Shown here piece by piece: positions 26,025 to 35,337 of a DNA stretch of 64,000 bases. The DNA lies in NCBI RefSeq assembly GCF_030269325.1, contig NZ_BSTD01000007.1, forward strand, positions 682,001 through 746,000, in the 5' to 3' direction. Both the position numbers and the translations under genes were made by a program. Source of the DNA: Amycolatopsis sp. NBRC 101858. Its GTDB lineage: Bacteria > Actinomycetota > Actinomycetes > Mycobacteriales > Pseudonocardiaceae. Numbering within the stretch: position 1 is the stretch's first letter; every line of letters starts with the position of its first letter. The notes under the pieces were generated by a model. The model was not told the origin of the DNA and ran no database searches. It saw nothing but the letters and a program-made list of their open reading frames with translations.

Positions 26025-27050
26025 CTAATCCCCGGAAAGCAACCGGGACTTCAACTGGTCGAATTCGGCGCGATTTATCAGGCCGCGATCCAGCAACTTC
26101 GAGGCCGCGCTGAGCTGATCAATGGCGGATGCAGCGTCCGAACTCGGCTTGAATTGACTTTCATCGCCGGCCGAGGTGAGAACTTCCCTGATTTTGCCGA
26201 GAACCGGCGACAAGTCGATTCGCAGTTGGCCGGGCTCAGTCAGGGTGTACAGGAAGAATAATTCCGACTTGGTGGTGCGCACGGCCAGAACGGTTTTGAT
26301 GGTAGTACGGGTACCGGCTGCTTTCAAGACCGCCGAGACCAGGCTGTCCACCGCACCCGAGAAGTTGTCGCTGATGCCGACCTGAGTGGCTTTGATGGCC
26401 GTGCCGATGATCTTCCCGGCCGAGTCGACGAAGGGGTTGATCGACTGAGTCTCACCTGGTCCGCCTATTTGAATATTCGTGAATTCGCCATAGGGTAGCG
26501 TGCCGACGACTTGCCGCGTTCCCACTCCGAGCACCTTGAGGCTGTCATCCGTGAATCGCACGTCGTAGGACGACTTTGCTCTCAGGTTTCCGCATTTTGC
26601 GTAGTCGCCCCCCAGGAAGATCGCCGGAGTGAGCAGAAACCGCGTCTCACGTTCGAGCTCTTTGCGAAGTTCGTGATCGTCCGTTCGATTCCGGTAGGCA
26701 GCTTCATTGCGCTCAACAGCTTTGCAGCATCTTTCGAATTCGCGCAGGTCGAGATCCGCGAGGACCCGCCAGGCGTCGAGCCATCCCTCTTCCATAATGG
26801 GGAAATACTCCGAGACGATCTTATCGAAGCCGCTTGCCGAGCGTTTGGCGACAACCAATCCGGGACCACCCTTCCTCGGTGGCCGATCCCGAAGGAAGAC
26901 GAAATATTTACCACCCGGACCACTATAACTGAGGAGGCGCGACAACTCCGCAAAACCTACCGCCGGATAGAGCGGCATTCGGACGTCAGCGGAGTAATTT
27001 GCACTGCTTTCACGGCTCGATCCATCGGCTTTTACCGTGATCACCTCCAC
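26025..27050 (-). CDS. Uncharacterised protein with a SHOCT-like C-terminus, low GC
   Basis: A 341-residue protein read from GTG 27050. The start is uncertain: a perfect GGAGGTG lies at the GTG itself, and the next in-frame Met is residue 25. The last 35 residues (LSAASKLLDRGLINRAEFD) look like a SHOCT oligomerisation tail. The middle (about 160-200: VRFTDDSLKVLGVGTRQVVG) reads like a PH/GRAM-type beta domain. Base composition and codons (many ATT, TTT, AAA) are clearly less GC-rich than all neighbours, so recent horizontal transfer is likely. No known function. Confidence 0.7.
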   Translation of the reverse strand: MEVITVKADGSSRESSANYSADVRMPLYPAVGFAELSRLLSYSGPGGKYFVFLRDRPPRKGGPGLVVAKRSASGFDKIVSEYFPIMEEGWLDAWRVLADLDLREFERCCKAVERNEAAYRNRTDDHELRKELERETRFLLTPAIFLGGDYAKCGNLRAKSSYDVRFTDDSLKVLGVGTRQVVGTLPYGEFTNIQIGGPGETQSINPFVDSAGKIIGTAIKATQVGISDNFSGAVDSLVSAVLKAAGTRTTIKTVLAVRTTKSELFFLYTLTEPGQLRIDLSPVLGKIREVLTSAGDESQFKPSSDAASAIDQLSAASKLLDRGLINRAEFDQLKSRLLSGD

Positions 27051-27677
27051 ATGCTCACGCCCTCGCAGCTTGCGAGCCCGCGAAGTCTACCGCATGTCCG
27101 GCACGGGAGACGCACACAGCGAGAATCGCAACCCATGAGGGATAATCTCAAGCTCGACCGCAGTCTCGAAACCGATCATCCTGCGCCGAGGCCGAGCGCG
27201 AGTGTGCAATGTCGGGCCCGGCGGGCGGGTGTCCTCATCCGCCCGCCGGAATGACCGGGGTATGCGGCATACCGTTCATCCAGGACCAACCTCGACGGTA
27301 CGGCGCCCTCCATTCTGCCGGCCGACTCGTGCGCACAGGTGCTCTCGACCGATTCGACGACACAGACGGAGCCGGCCCGAATAACGGACGAACGTCGTCT
27401 CACGCCGCATTGAGCGCGGAATTCCGCGAGTCCTGCATAGTGGCGACCATCGTCCGTCGAGGCACCTGGCCGGCCTACCTGCGCTGGGCAACGGACCAAG
27501 CCCCTTGGGCGGGCTCATACCGATGAGCGGACTGCCGAAGTTCGGCGCCTGCCATGCCGCCTTTCTCGGCGAAGCCTCGGGCCGTTCGTTCTTCGTGTAC
27601 GACGAGGGACCTGAGTTGACGGACCACAACGCGAAGCTCCTGCCGGTCCGAGGACCGTCGGGGCCGAGATCGTCCCG
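27051..27677. other. Gene-poor stretch next to the low-GC orphan
   Basis: About 630 bases in which overlapping open frames on both strands (for example 27209-27526 and 27176-27499) lack ribosome binding sites and recognisable features. The left part shares the lower GC of the orphan gene, so this may be debris of an inserted segment. I see no transposase, attachment-site repeat or tRNA. Confidence 0.5.
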
Positions 27678-27696
27678 TCAGCCCGCCCGACGGGAC
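27672..27696 (-). terminator. Hairpin at the end of the small membrane protein gene
   Basis: Perfect 8-base arms GTCCCGTC (27672-27679) and GACGGGAC (27689-27696) with a 9-base loop. It covers the stop codon of the 58-residue gene and could end its transcript. Confidence 0.5.
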
Positions 27697-27854
27697 AACA
27701 GCTGGGCCAGGCAAGCGATGGCCGCGCAGAAGAACCCGATCGCCACGTACTGCAAGTAGGCCAGCCCGGCGGTCGCCGCGATGACCGCGCATACCACGGC
27801 GACCAGCGCCAAGAGCCCGCTGACGAGATACGTCCTCTTCCGGTTCGCCGACAC
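27678..27854 (-). CDS. Small two-helix membrane protein
   Basis: A 58-residue gene below usual size cut-offs. The GTG start at 27854 has a strong GGGGAGGG (27861-27868) six bases upstream. The product begins MSANRKRTYL, then shows two hydrophobic helices (about 10-31 and 34-52) with positive ends (NRKR and SRRAG). The fit of ribosome binding site, charge pattern and membrane helices supports a real gene. It has no recognised family. Its stop lies in a perfect hairpin (27672-27696). Confidence 0.65.
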   Translation of the reverse strand: MSANRKRTYLVSGLLALVAVVCAVIAATAGLAYLQYVAIGFFCAAIACLAQLLSRRAG

Positions 27855-28109
27855 TGCGGCCCCTCCCCGATCGATGGTCGGTCACCGGGCTACTTGGCCG
27901 AACTGGTGACGCCGAAGAGCGGACGACCTCACTCCGACGCCTCCGCCGCGGCATGGGCAGGTCTTCCGGGTACAGCATCCCCCGTATCGGGCCGCCACGC
28001 CACGTCACGAAAAGGTCCACACCCTTACCTTGCCCAAGCAGGCCCAGCCTCGCACCCCGATTTCGCGGCCCTTCCCACCCGGCAGACGGGCAGACAGTTC
28101 GGTACGAAA

Positions 28110-29162
28110 TCAGATCTTGCCCGCCGCCACGTCGGCGAGGGTCACGCGGGAGGACTTGTAGTTCACCACGTAATGCTTGACCGGTTCCGCCGACGTGATC
28201 TCCTCGCGGATCGGCAAGCCGTTGTCGGCGTTGATGATGAGGACGTCCGCACTGCCGCCCAGGATCGCGGGGGGCACCGTGAGGCTCAGCGCGGCCTGGC
28301 CGTCGACGCTCGTCTTGCCGACGATCATGTCCGGGATGGTCGCGTACAGCTTCAGCACGCCCGCGCGGACCTCCGCATCGGCCGCGTTCGCGAACAGCGC
28401 GTGTTCGGCGTTGCTCCACAAGTGGTTGTTGATCAGGTTCTCCAGGTCCTTGCCCGTCGGACGCGGCTTGGGGGCGGGAACCGGTTTGCCGATCTTGCGG
28501 AACAACTCCGCGGTCTCCGCTTGAGCGTCCGCCCAGGCCTTGTCGGCCTCCTCGGGGCTCAGGCCGACCCCCAGCGCATTGCTGGACGCGGTGATCATCG
28601 CGATCCTGGCCTTGTCGACGTCGCCGTTCGCGGCGAGACGGGCCGCCGCCATCGCGTTCTTGTCGTACTGCTGAGCAGGCTCGGCGTCGCCCTTGGCGAC
28701 CGCGTGCGCCAGGGTCTTCATCGAATCGCCCGTGAACTGCTGGCCCTTGTCGGTGTAGAGGGTGTAGGAGAGGTCCGGTTTGCCGTCCAGCCCGAACTTC
28801 GTGTTGATGATCAGCGACGCGTCTCCGGGCTGCGTGCCGGCTGCTTTGACCGCGGAGGCCAGCTTCACCAGCGGCGCCTCGACCGCCGGCTGGGCCTCGA
28901 CCGCCCGAGGGGCGGGGCCGGCCGGGACGCTGCCGCCCGACGTCCCCAGCACCACAGCCGCCGCGACGGCTGCCGCGCCCACGGCGGCGACGCCGGCTTT
29001 GGGCCAGGAGAACCAGCGCTTCGGCCGCACGACCGTGGCCACGGGTTCCCCCATCGCCGCCTGCAGTGCCGTACGGGCACGGTCATAGGCCTCGGGACCG
29101 GGGGACGGCACGTCACGCAGATTCTTCATGAGATCCATTTCATCCATGGGCTTGTCTTTCAC
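28110..29162 (-). CDS. CU044_5270-family protein, membrane partner of an ECF sigma factor
   Basis: A 350-residue protein with a GTG start overlapping the sigma factor stop (GTGA at 29159-29162). The N-terminal 60 residues are cytosolic (MDLMKNLRDVPSPGPEAYDR, RPKRWFSWPK). One membrane helix (about 55-75) follows, then an exported domain with LVKLASAVKAAG and SYTLYTDKGQQF. This layout is standard for the CU044_5270 family, always coded after an ECF sigma gene, and an anti-sigma or sensor role is usually assumed. The exact signal is unknown. Confidence 0.9.
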   Translation of the reverse strand: MKDKPMDEMDLMKNLRDVPSPGPEAYDRARTALQAAMGEPVATVVRPKRWFSWPKAGVAAVGAAAVAAAVVLGTSGGSVPAGPAPRAVEAQPAVEAPLVKLASAVKAAGTQPGDASLIINTKFGLDGKPDLSYTLYTDKGQQFTGDSMKTLAHAVAKGDAEPAQQYDKNAMAAARLAANGDVDKARIAMITASSNALGVGLSPEEADKAWADAQAETAELFRKIGKPVPAPKPRPTGKDLENLINNHLWSNAEHALFANAADAEVRAGVLKLYATIPDMIVGKTSVDGQAALSLTVPPAILGGSADVLIINADNGLPIREEITSAEPVKHYVVNYKSSRVTLADVAAGKI

Positions 29163-29713
29163 GTAGTCGGGACTTGCAGCAGCGCGACCACTTCGGGAGC
29201 TTCACGCAACGCCTTGCGCGCCTGGTGCAACAGGCGGCGGGCCGTGCCGGCCGGGATGTCGAGCACCCGCCCGGCCTCGGCGACGGTCAGGTCCTCCCAG
29301 GCGACCAGGCCCAGCACTTCCCGCTCTTCCGGTTTGAGCCGAGCCAGTGCCCTGCTCAGCAGTGCCTGCGTGTCCACGCGGGCATCCACCGCCGGCCAGG
29401 GATCCCAGTCACTCGCCACGCCGCTCAGGTCCGGCGCCGGCTCCTCGGCCGACGCGGACCGCCAGTGCCGGCGCAGCCTGTTCAGCGCGACGCCGTACAA
29501 CCACGGCCTGGCTTCGGGATACGAACGGTCGTAGTTCGCACGGGACTCGTAAGCCGCCACCCAGACATCGCCGAGCACGTCCTCGGCCGCCTGCCGCCCC
29601 ACTCGGCGCGCCAGGTAGTTCCCGAGCGCGGTCTCGTGCCGGCTGATCACTTCCACGAAGGCATCGGTGTCTCCGCGCAGCGACCTACCGATCAGTTCCG
29701 CGTCTGACGACAT
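29159..29713 (-). CDS. ECF-type RNA polymerase sigma factor
   Basis: A 184-residue sigma-70 family protein. Region 2 occupies about 10-80 (DVLGDVWVAAYESR, then ARPWLYGVALNRLRRHWR). Region 4 is about 120-175 (ALARLKPEEREVLGLVAWED, then LTVAEAGRVLDIPAGTARRL). It is coupled to the membrane protein gene downstream by a GTGA overlap. The pair probably responds to envelope or secretion stress. It is divergent from the P450 gene with a 158-base gap that should hold its self-activated promoter. Confidence 0.94.
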   Translation of the reverse strand: MSSDAELIGRSLRGDTDAFVEVISRHETALGNYLARRVGRQAAEDVLGDVWVAAYESRANYDRSYPEARPWLYGVALNRLRRHWRSASAEEPAPDLSGVASDWDPWPAVDARVDTQALLSRALARLKPEEREVLGLVAWEDLTVAEAGRVLDIPAGTARRLLHQARKALREAPEVVALLQVPTT

Positions 29714-29871
29714 GAAGCTCCTCGGGTTTCGCTTCGCCCTGACACCCCGTCATTGCCAACGCCCGCCCAAAGCGTTCAGATTAAGTCACCCGACGACGAA
29801 CACCGCAGGTCAGGCGACGTGAGCCAGGATCGCGCGTGAACTCGAACCGACCCACGGCACAGGAGAGCGTG

Positions 29872-31074
29872 ATGACAGCACACGGTCGACCACCACTGTT
29901 CCCGTTCGAAGCAGCACCCTCGACCGACCCGGCCGCCGAGGCCATCCGGATGCTGCACACCGACCCGGTGCCCCTGGTCCGGCTGGCCGGCGGGCACGAG
30001 GTCCGGCTGGTCACCCGCTACGACGACGTCCAGCGCGCGATGGCCGATCCCAGGATGAGCCGCGCCGCCCTGGCGACACCGGACGCACCCACCATCATCC
30101 CCGGCCTGCAGTCACCGGACATGATGCCGAACATGGACCCACCCGACCACACGAGACTGCGTCGCCTGGTGGCCAAGGCGTTCACCATCCGCAACGTGGA
30201 ACTCCTGCGGCCGAGAGTGGAGACGGTCGCGGCCGGCCTGCTGGACCGGATGCTGGCCGCCGGACCGCCGGCGGACCTGGTCGGCGCGCTGGCCGAACCA
30301 CTGCCCGGCATCGTGATCTGCGAACTGCTCGGCATCGCCCACGACGAGCGCGAACCCCTGCTCGCCTTCATCGAAGCCATGTCCATCACCACCACGTTCG
30401 ATCAAGAGGCGTTCGCCGCGACCGGCGCCGTCGCCGCGTCGCACCTGCTCGGGTTGATCGAGCACAAGCGTCACCACCCCGGCGACGACCTGCTCTCCGG
30501 ACTGACCCAGGTGCACGACGAAGACGGCGATCGGCTCAGCGAAGGCGAACTGCTGATCACCGTGATGCTGCTGATCGGCGCCGGCCAGGAAACCACCATG
30601 GCCCAGCTCGCGAAATCCGTGCTCTTGCTGTCCCACCACCCGGACCAGTGGGCACGCCTCGTGGCGGAACCGGACCTTGTGCCGAACGCGGTCGAAGAAC
30701 TGCTCCGGGTCGTCGCCCTGGGACACGCCGGGCAGCCGCGAATGACCCGCGCGGACATGGAATTCTCCGGCCGGACCGTCGAAGCGGGCACCGCGGTGTT
30801 CCCGGTCGTCAACGCGGCCAACCGCGACCCCGCCGTCTTCTCCGATCCGGACCGGTTCGACGTGGCCCGCCCCGAGGCGGCCCACCACCTGTCGTTCGGC
30901 CGGGGCGCGCATTTCTGCCTCGGCGCGCCGCTGGCCAGGATGGAACTGCAGGTCGCGTTGCACGCCCTCGTGACCAGAACGCCCGGCCTGAAGGTAGCCG
31001 AGCGCGACGACGAGCTGGCGTGGCAGCCCGAGAGCCTGACCCGGGGACTGCGACGGCTCCTGATCACGTGGTGA
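29872..31074 (+). CDS. Cytochrome P450
   Basis: A 400-residue bacterial P450. ATG 29872 is preferred over GTG 29836 because AGGAGAG (29861-29867) is well placed. The I-helix oxygen motif is LLIGAGQETT, the K-helix ExxR is in VEELLRV, and the haem loop is FGRGAHFCLGAPLAR with ligand Cys349. MDPPDHTRLRRLVAKAF is the conserved early motif. No ferredoxin gene is adjacent. It converges on the 31079 gene with a 4-base gap, so there is no operon partner. The substrate is unknown. Confidence 0.94.
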   Translation: MTAHGRPPLFPFEAAPSTDPAAEAIRMLHTDPVPLVRLAGGHEVRLVTRYDDVQRAMADPRMSRAALATPDAPTIIPGLQSPDMMPNMDPPDHTRLRRLVAKAFTIRNVELLRPRVETVAAGLLDRMLAAGPPADLVGALAEPLPGIVICELLGIAHDEREPLLAFIEAMSITTTFDQEAFAATGAVAASHLLGLIEHKRHHPGDDLLSGLTQVHDEDGDRLSEGELLITVMLLIGAGQETTMAQLAKSVLLLSHHPDQWARLVAEPDLVPNAVEELLRVVALGHAGQPRMTRADMEFSGRTVEAGTAVFPVVNAANRDPAVFSDPDRFDVARPEAAHHLSFGRGAHFCLGAPLARMELQVALHALVTRTPGLKVAERDDELAWQPESLTRGLRRLLITW

Positions 31075-31078
31075 GCGC

Positions 31079-31816
31079 TCAACGTTCCGAGAGCTCCGGG
31101 TCGGGAGGCACGGCGTCCAGCTCTGTTCCGGGCCACACCTGCGGGGCGGGGCCGAACGCGCGCCGGGCGGCTCGGACCGCCAGGGCGGCGACGGTGGCGT
31201 TGGCGCCACCGCCGATCACCGCGCCGATGCCGAAGGGAGCCACCCGGCCGAGCACGATGACGCCCTGCTTGGTGCCGTACTTGGTGACGAAGTTCTTGCC
31301 CAGGACGCTGTTGATCTGGTTCAGCGTCGTCATGGGCACCTTGCTGACGAGCTGGCGGGCCCAGTGCTGACCGGTACGCTCGGCGGCCTTGCCGACGATG
31401 GTCGAGGAACCGGACTGGCCGAGCAGGATCCCCATGACCAGCGTCCGCCGGCGTTCGATCTCGTCCAGCCGGACCCCGTGGACCTCGGCAACCGAGAGCA
31501 CGAACAAGGTGCTCAGTTCGAGCGAGGAGAAAGCCTCGCCCGCCGACAGCGCCAGTGCCACCCCGGTGCCTACCGCGGGCGCGGCCGCGGTGGCCCCGAC
31601 CGCGGCTCCGGTGCCGGCCAAGGCGCTGACGAACATTCGCTCCAGGGTGCGCACGACCTCCGCCGGTGTCGCCTCCGGGTTGCGCTGACGGGCCCGGGCG
31701 ATGTTCTTGCGCACCATCGGTGCCTGCAGGCCGATGGCCTTGTCCAGCAGCGCAAGGACCGGCTGCCCCGGCCCGCTCGACGCCGGCACCGGTCCTTCAA
31801 GGGCGTTAGAGGCCAT
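31079..31816 (-). CDS. Uncharacterised Gly/Ala-rich membrane-associated protein
   Basis: A 245-residue protein. The start is ATG 31816, with GGAG seven bases upstream. A helical N-terminus (LLDKAIGLQAPMVRKNIARA) precedes long small-residue hydrophobic stretches (about 65-110 and 195-220: GTGAAVGATAAAPAVGTGVA, GAVIGGGANATVAALAVRAA). It has the look of EcsC-like proteins, but I cannot confirm the family. It follows the NB-ARC protein on the same strand after 91 bases and may be expressed with it. Confidence 0.65.
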   Translation of the reverse strand: MASNALEGPVPASSGPGQPVLALLDKAIGLQAPMVRKNIARARQRNPEATPAEVVRTLERMFVSALAGTGAAVGATAAAPAVGTGVALALSAGEAFSSLELSTLFVLSVAEVHGVRLDEIERRRTLVMGILLGQSGSSTIVGKAAERTGQHWARQLVSKVPMTTLNQINSVLGKNFVTKYGTKQGVIVLGRVAPFGIGAVIGGGANATVAALAVRAARRAFGPAPQVWPGTELDAVPPDPELSER

Positions 31817-31907
31817 CGTGAGCTCCTTCACGTCGTCGAGTTGCCGCCCAGTCTCGCAGCCGCACGGCCGGAGTCCGTCGAACACCCACGCCCGCCGCGT
31901 CGTCAGT

Positions 31908-34577
31908 TCACGCGTTTGCCGCATGTTTCAGCCGGGCCTGGATCTCCGCGGTCTGCGGGGCACCGAGTTCCTCGCAGATCGCCAGTGCCTGACGCCAGCA
32001 TTCGACCGCCGTGTCGAGGTTGCCGAGGATCTTCGCGATGTCACCGATCGAGGTGAGGCTCCTCGCTTCGCTCCAGCGGTCGCCGACCTCGCGCCACATC
32101 CCGAGCGCCTGCCGGTAGTGCTCTTCGGCCTTGTCGAGTTCGTCGAGGTCCCGGTAGGTGTCCCCGAGGCTTTTGAGGATCTGGGATTCACCGCCCGGGT
32201 CGCCGCTCCCACGTCGCAACTGCAGTGCCTGCCGGAGGTAGTCGATCGCCTCGACGTACCGTCCGAGACCGCGGCAGGCGTCGCCGAAGCAGTGCAGGGC
32301 CTGGCTCTCGCCGTATGCGCTGCCCACCGCGCGAAACAGGGTGAGGGCCTCCTGGGAGCAGGTCAAGGCATCGGTGAACCGCTCCAGCTCCCACAAGGCG
32401 ATGCTCAGGCTTCCCAGGGTCCACGCCTCGGCGTAACGGTCGCCCAGTTCGCGCCAGACACCGAGGGCGCGCTCGAAGCTGTCGATCGCATCGTCGTACC
32501 GGCGGAGGTTGCGGTAGGCGATTCCCAGACCCGCGAGCAGCCAGGCGTATCCGCTCCGGTCGGCCTTCTGCTCGGCCGCGGCGAGCCCGATGCGGTAGGC
32601 GATGATCCAGTCGACCCAGGGAGTCCGCAGGGTGAAATAACCCCACAACGCGGTCGGGAGCTGCCAAGCGATGTCCAGGTGCGACTCGGCCGAGGCCTGC
32701 CGGGTCGCGGCGACGAGGTTGAGGCGTTCCGCCTCGCACCACTGCCAAGCCCGCCCCTGGGTTTCGAAGGTCAGCGGACGGCAGCCGGCGGGTGGTTCGC
32801 CGAGCGGGGCATGTCGTCGACGTGGTGCGAGTTCACGATCGGCGGCGTCGGCGGAATGCAGGTACCACGTCAGCAGACGCAGTTTGGCGGCACTGCGGTC
32901 GGCTTCGCTTTCGTCCTCGCCGGCGCGTTCCGCAGCGTACAACCGAAGCAAGTCGTGGAGGCGGTAGCGGTTGTGGTCGACCTCCTCCACGAGGTGCACG
33001 CTGGCGAGAGCGTCGAGGTAGCGCTGGGTGTGCTCGGTGGTGAGGTTGGTCAGCGCCGCGGCAGCCGGGATCGAGATGTCCGGGCCGGAGTGCAAGCCGA
33101 GCAAGCGGAACACGTGGGAAACGGCCGGCGGCAGCGCCCGGTAGGACCAGGAGAACACGACGCGCACGGCGGTGCTCTCGTCGTCGTCCGCGGCCAGCAG
33201 GTCGAGCCGGTCGCGTTCGCCGGACAGCTGGCGAGCGAGTTCGGCGAGGGTGAGTCTGGGGTGCGCGGCGACGCGTTCGGCGGCGATGCACAGCGCGAGC
33301 GGAAGGTACGCGCATGCGCGCGTGATCTCGGCGGCCGCAGCACCCTCGACGGCGACCCGGTCCTCACCGACGATTTGCTCGAGGAGGGAGTACGCCTCCG
33401 TCGGGTGAAGCGGATCGAGGGTCAACCGGGCGGCGCCCTCTCGGGCGACCAGGCCCGACATCCGGTGGCGGCTGGTGATCAGCACCCGGCACGTGGCCGA
33501 CCCGGGGAGCAACGGGCGGACTTGCTCCGGTGTGGCGGCGTTGTCGAGAACGATCAGGACCCGGCGGTCGGCCAGCAATGAGCGGTAGAGCGCCGTCTGT
33601 CCCTCGAGGTCCGCCGGCATGTTCCGGGTGGTGACACCCAGTGCTCTGAGCACCCGTTCCAGGATTTGCTCGAGCGGTGCGGGCACGACCGGGTCGTAGC
33701 CGTGGAGATCGATGTAGAGGTCGCCGTCGGTGAACTGGCTTCTCACCGCGTGTGCCCAGTGAACGGCCAGCGCGGTTTTGCCCATCCCGGCAGCGCCGAC
33801 GATCAGGAATATCGTGGTTTCCCCGGGCCCGCTCGCCCCGGGCTCGACGAGCAACGAGTCGAGCTTGGCGATGTCGGCGAGGCGGCCGGTGTAGTGAGCG
33901 GTGCTCGCCGGGAGATGCCGGGGTACCGGTAGCACACGGCGTTCGGCGCTCGCTGCGGGGCTCGGTTGCCTCGCTGGGTCGACGACGTCGCTGTAGGGGT
34001 TGTCCGGCAGGGCGATCCACGCCGAAGTAACAGTTTCTTTGGCTGAGACAGTCACCTTTCGGTAAGTGCCCGGCCTGGCGGTGATGCTGTGCCGCACCAC
34101 CTCGTCGAAGAACCAGTTCGACGTGATGAGTGCGAGGATGCCCTGCGATCCCGCCAGAGCGGCCCTCGACTCGGAAGAGTTCGCGAGGCGAAACGTCAGG
34201 TTCACCGACGCGGCTGTGACGCCGTGGTCGTCGTAGTTGATTTCTCCTGCGTGCACCGCGAGCCGCAACCTGATGTGGGCTTCGGGCCCGTGCAGGTGGT
34301 TGTGCTCCGCGAGTGCGTCCACCACCCGGGCGGGAAGTGCCTCCACGAAGAGGCTTTTCGGCACTTCCGGCGGCGCGAGGACGAAGACGCCGTCACCGCG
34401 GTCTTCCGTTTCACAGGATTCCCAAGGGATGCCGGCTCTCTCGAAGGAGGTCCGCAGGCAGTTGTAGAGCCCGCGCCGGACCGCGAGCTGGTGGTGATTC
34501 GTCCGTTGCCATGCGCCGAACCCCTCGACGTCGACCACGACGATCGTACGGTGAACCGCTGCCGTCGATTTCGCCAT
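31908..34577 (-). CDS. STAND protein: cyclase-like domain + NB-ARC + TPR repeats
   Basis: An 889-residue signal-transduction ATPase. The start is ATG 34577. Residues about 5-175 resemble a class III nucleotide cyclase homology domain (TIVVVDVEGFGAWQRTN, DRGDGVFVLAPPE, LRLAVHAGEI) but probably act as a sensor. NB-ARC follows (about 225-560): Walker A IVGAAGMGKTALAV, Walker B RRVLIVLDNAAT, then RVLITSRHRMSG. The C-terminal 300 residues hold six or more TPRs (RRYDDAIDSFERALGVWREL and repeats). Such proteins are regulators or conflict-system switches in actinomycetes. There is no DNA-binding domain. Confidence 0.88.
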   Translation of the reverse strand: MAKSTAAVHRTIVVVDVEGFGAWQRTNHHQLAVRRGLYNCLRTSFERAGIPWESCETEDRGDGVFVLAPPEVPKSLFVEALPARVVDALAEHNHLHGPEAHIRLRLAVHAGEINYDDHGVTAASVNLTFRLANSSESRAALAGSQGILALITSNWFFDEVVRHSITARPGTYRKVTVSAKETVTSAWIALPDNPYSDVVDPARQPSPAASAERRVLPVPRHLPASTAHYTGRLADIAKLDSLLVEPGASGPGETTIFLIVGAAGMGKTALAVHWAHAVRSQFTDGDLYIDLHGYDPVVPAPLEQILERVLRALGVTTRNMPADLEGQTALYRSLLADRRVLIVLDNAATPEQVRPLLPGSATCRVLITSRHRMSGLVAREGAARLTLDPLHPTEAYSLLEQIVGEDRVAVEGAAAAEITRACAYLPLALCIAAERVAAHPRLTLAELARQLSGERDRLDLLAADDDESTAVRVVFSWSYRALPPAVSHVFRLLGLHSGPDISIPAAAALTNLTTEHTQRYLDALASVHLVEEVDHNRYRLHDLLRLYAAERAGEDESEADRSAAKLRLLTWYLHSADAADRELAPRRRHAPLGEPPAGCRPLTFETQGRAWQWCEAERLNLVAATRQASAESHLDIAWQLPTALWGYFTLRTPWVDWIIAYRIGLAAAEQKADRSGYAWLLAGLGIAYRNLRRYDDAIDSFERALGVWRELGDRYAEAWTLGSLSIALWELERFTDALTCSQEALTLFRAVGSAYGESQALHCFGDACRGLGRYVEAIDYLRQALQLRRGSGDPGGESQILKSLGDTYRDLDELDKAEEHYRQALGMWREVGDRWSEARSLTSIGDIAKILGNLDTAVECWRQALAICEELGAPQTAEIQARLKHAANA

Positions 34578-34734
34578 CACCACGCCCCCCGCCGGTCCCC
34601 ATTCGGACAATGATGAACGTGCTGCAAACTCCAATGGGCTGTTCTCACTCGAATGGCCGCTTCCCACTGGACAAGACAAGGACAGACCACTGCGCATATC
34701 GGGTGTAGGCGGTCAAGGTCCACGAGGTCGATAG

Positions 34735-35151
34735 GTGGACGACGCGTCAGTGCGAACAGCGCTTCTGGTGGCGAGGACGGCCGAGTCCCGCGGTTTCCTG
34801 CGGCCCGGCGACTGGCCGGACGTCGCGGTCAGCCTGCTGTTGGAAGGCGCCGAAGATCCCGCGATCGCCGAACTCGCCGGACTGAACCGGCAGGCGAACG
34901 GGTGGGACACCGAACCACGCCTCCTGGCCGGGCTCGCGCCCCCCGACTTCGAGTCGGACCTGGCCGGCCGATGCTTCACCGCGGCGGAGTACCTGGACTG
35001 CGGCTGTGCCGAGGCCGACCTCGGTTTCGAGGCGGAACTGCAGTCGATGCCGACGCTGGGGCTGTCCGCACCCGTCACCCAGGCACTCGCACGACCACTG
35101 CGTTCAACGCTCCCCACGACTCAACCCGCATACGGACACCACGAACACTGA
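34735..35151 (+). CDS. Conserved-looking hypothetical protein
   Basis: A 138-residue acidic protein read from GTG 34735, with GAGG about seven bases upstream. It is helical, with AVSLLLEGAEDPAIAELAGL (about 31-50) as its most protein-like part, and two Cys-Gly-Cys residues near 83-86 (LDCGCAE). It is divergent from the STAND gene with a 157-base gap. I do not recognise a domain. Codon use looks like that of a real gene, with G/C at third positions. Confidence 0.5.
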   Translation: MDDASVRTALLVARTAESRGFLRPGDWPDVAVSLLLEGAEDPAIAELAGLNRQANGWDTEPRLLAGLAPPDFESDLAGRCFTAAEYLDCGCAEADLGFEAELQSMPTLGLSAPVTQALARPLRSTLPTTQPAYGHHEH

Positions 35152-35292
35152 TCGCGCGAGGTCCGGCACCGACAACGGGGACGCCGCCTGCTGCCGCCGA
35201 CGCACTCTGCGCCCGGACTTCGTGGTTGCCGAGGACGAAGTGCGGCTGTCCGAACAAGCTCACCCTGGTCGGGACCGATGGGGAGGACCGCG

Positions 35293-35337
35293 ATGAACTC
35301 CGGTGTGTCTCGTTGTGCGGCAGGGGAAACCCGGTGA
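35293..35337 (+). CDS. Possible 14-codon leader peptide
   Basis: ATG 35293 has a perfect GGGAGG (35281-35286) six bases upstream and opens a 14-codon frame (MNSGVSRCAAGETR). Its stop TGA overlaps the GTG start of the next gene (GTGA at 35334-35337). It may serve translational coupling of the membrane protein. A frameshifted N-terminus is the alternative. Confidence 0.35.
   Translation: MNSGVSRCAAGETR

Noticed and set aside
27176..27759. Small open frames on both strands (107, 105, 117 and 84 residues)
   Set aside because: No ribosome binding site, no domain or membrane pattern, and mutually overlapping. The 84-residue plus-strand frame is antisense to the better-supported 58-residue membrane protein.
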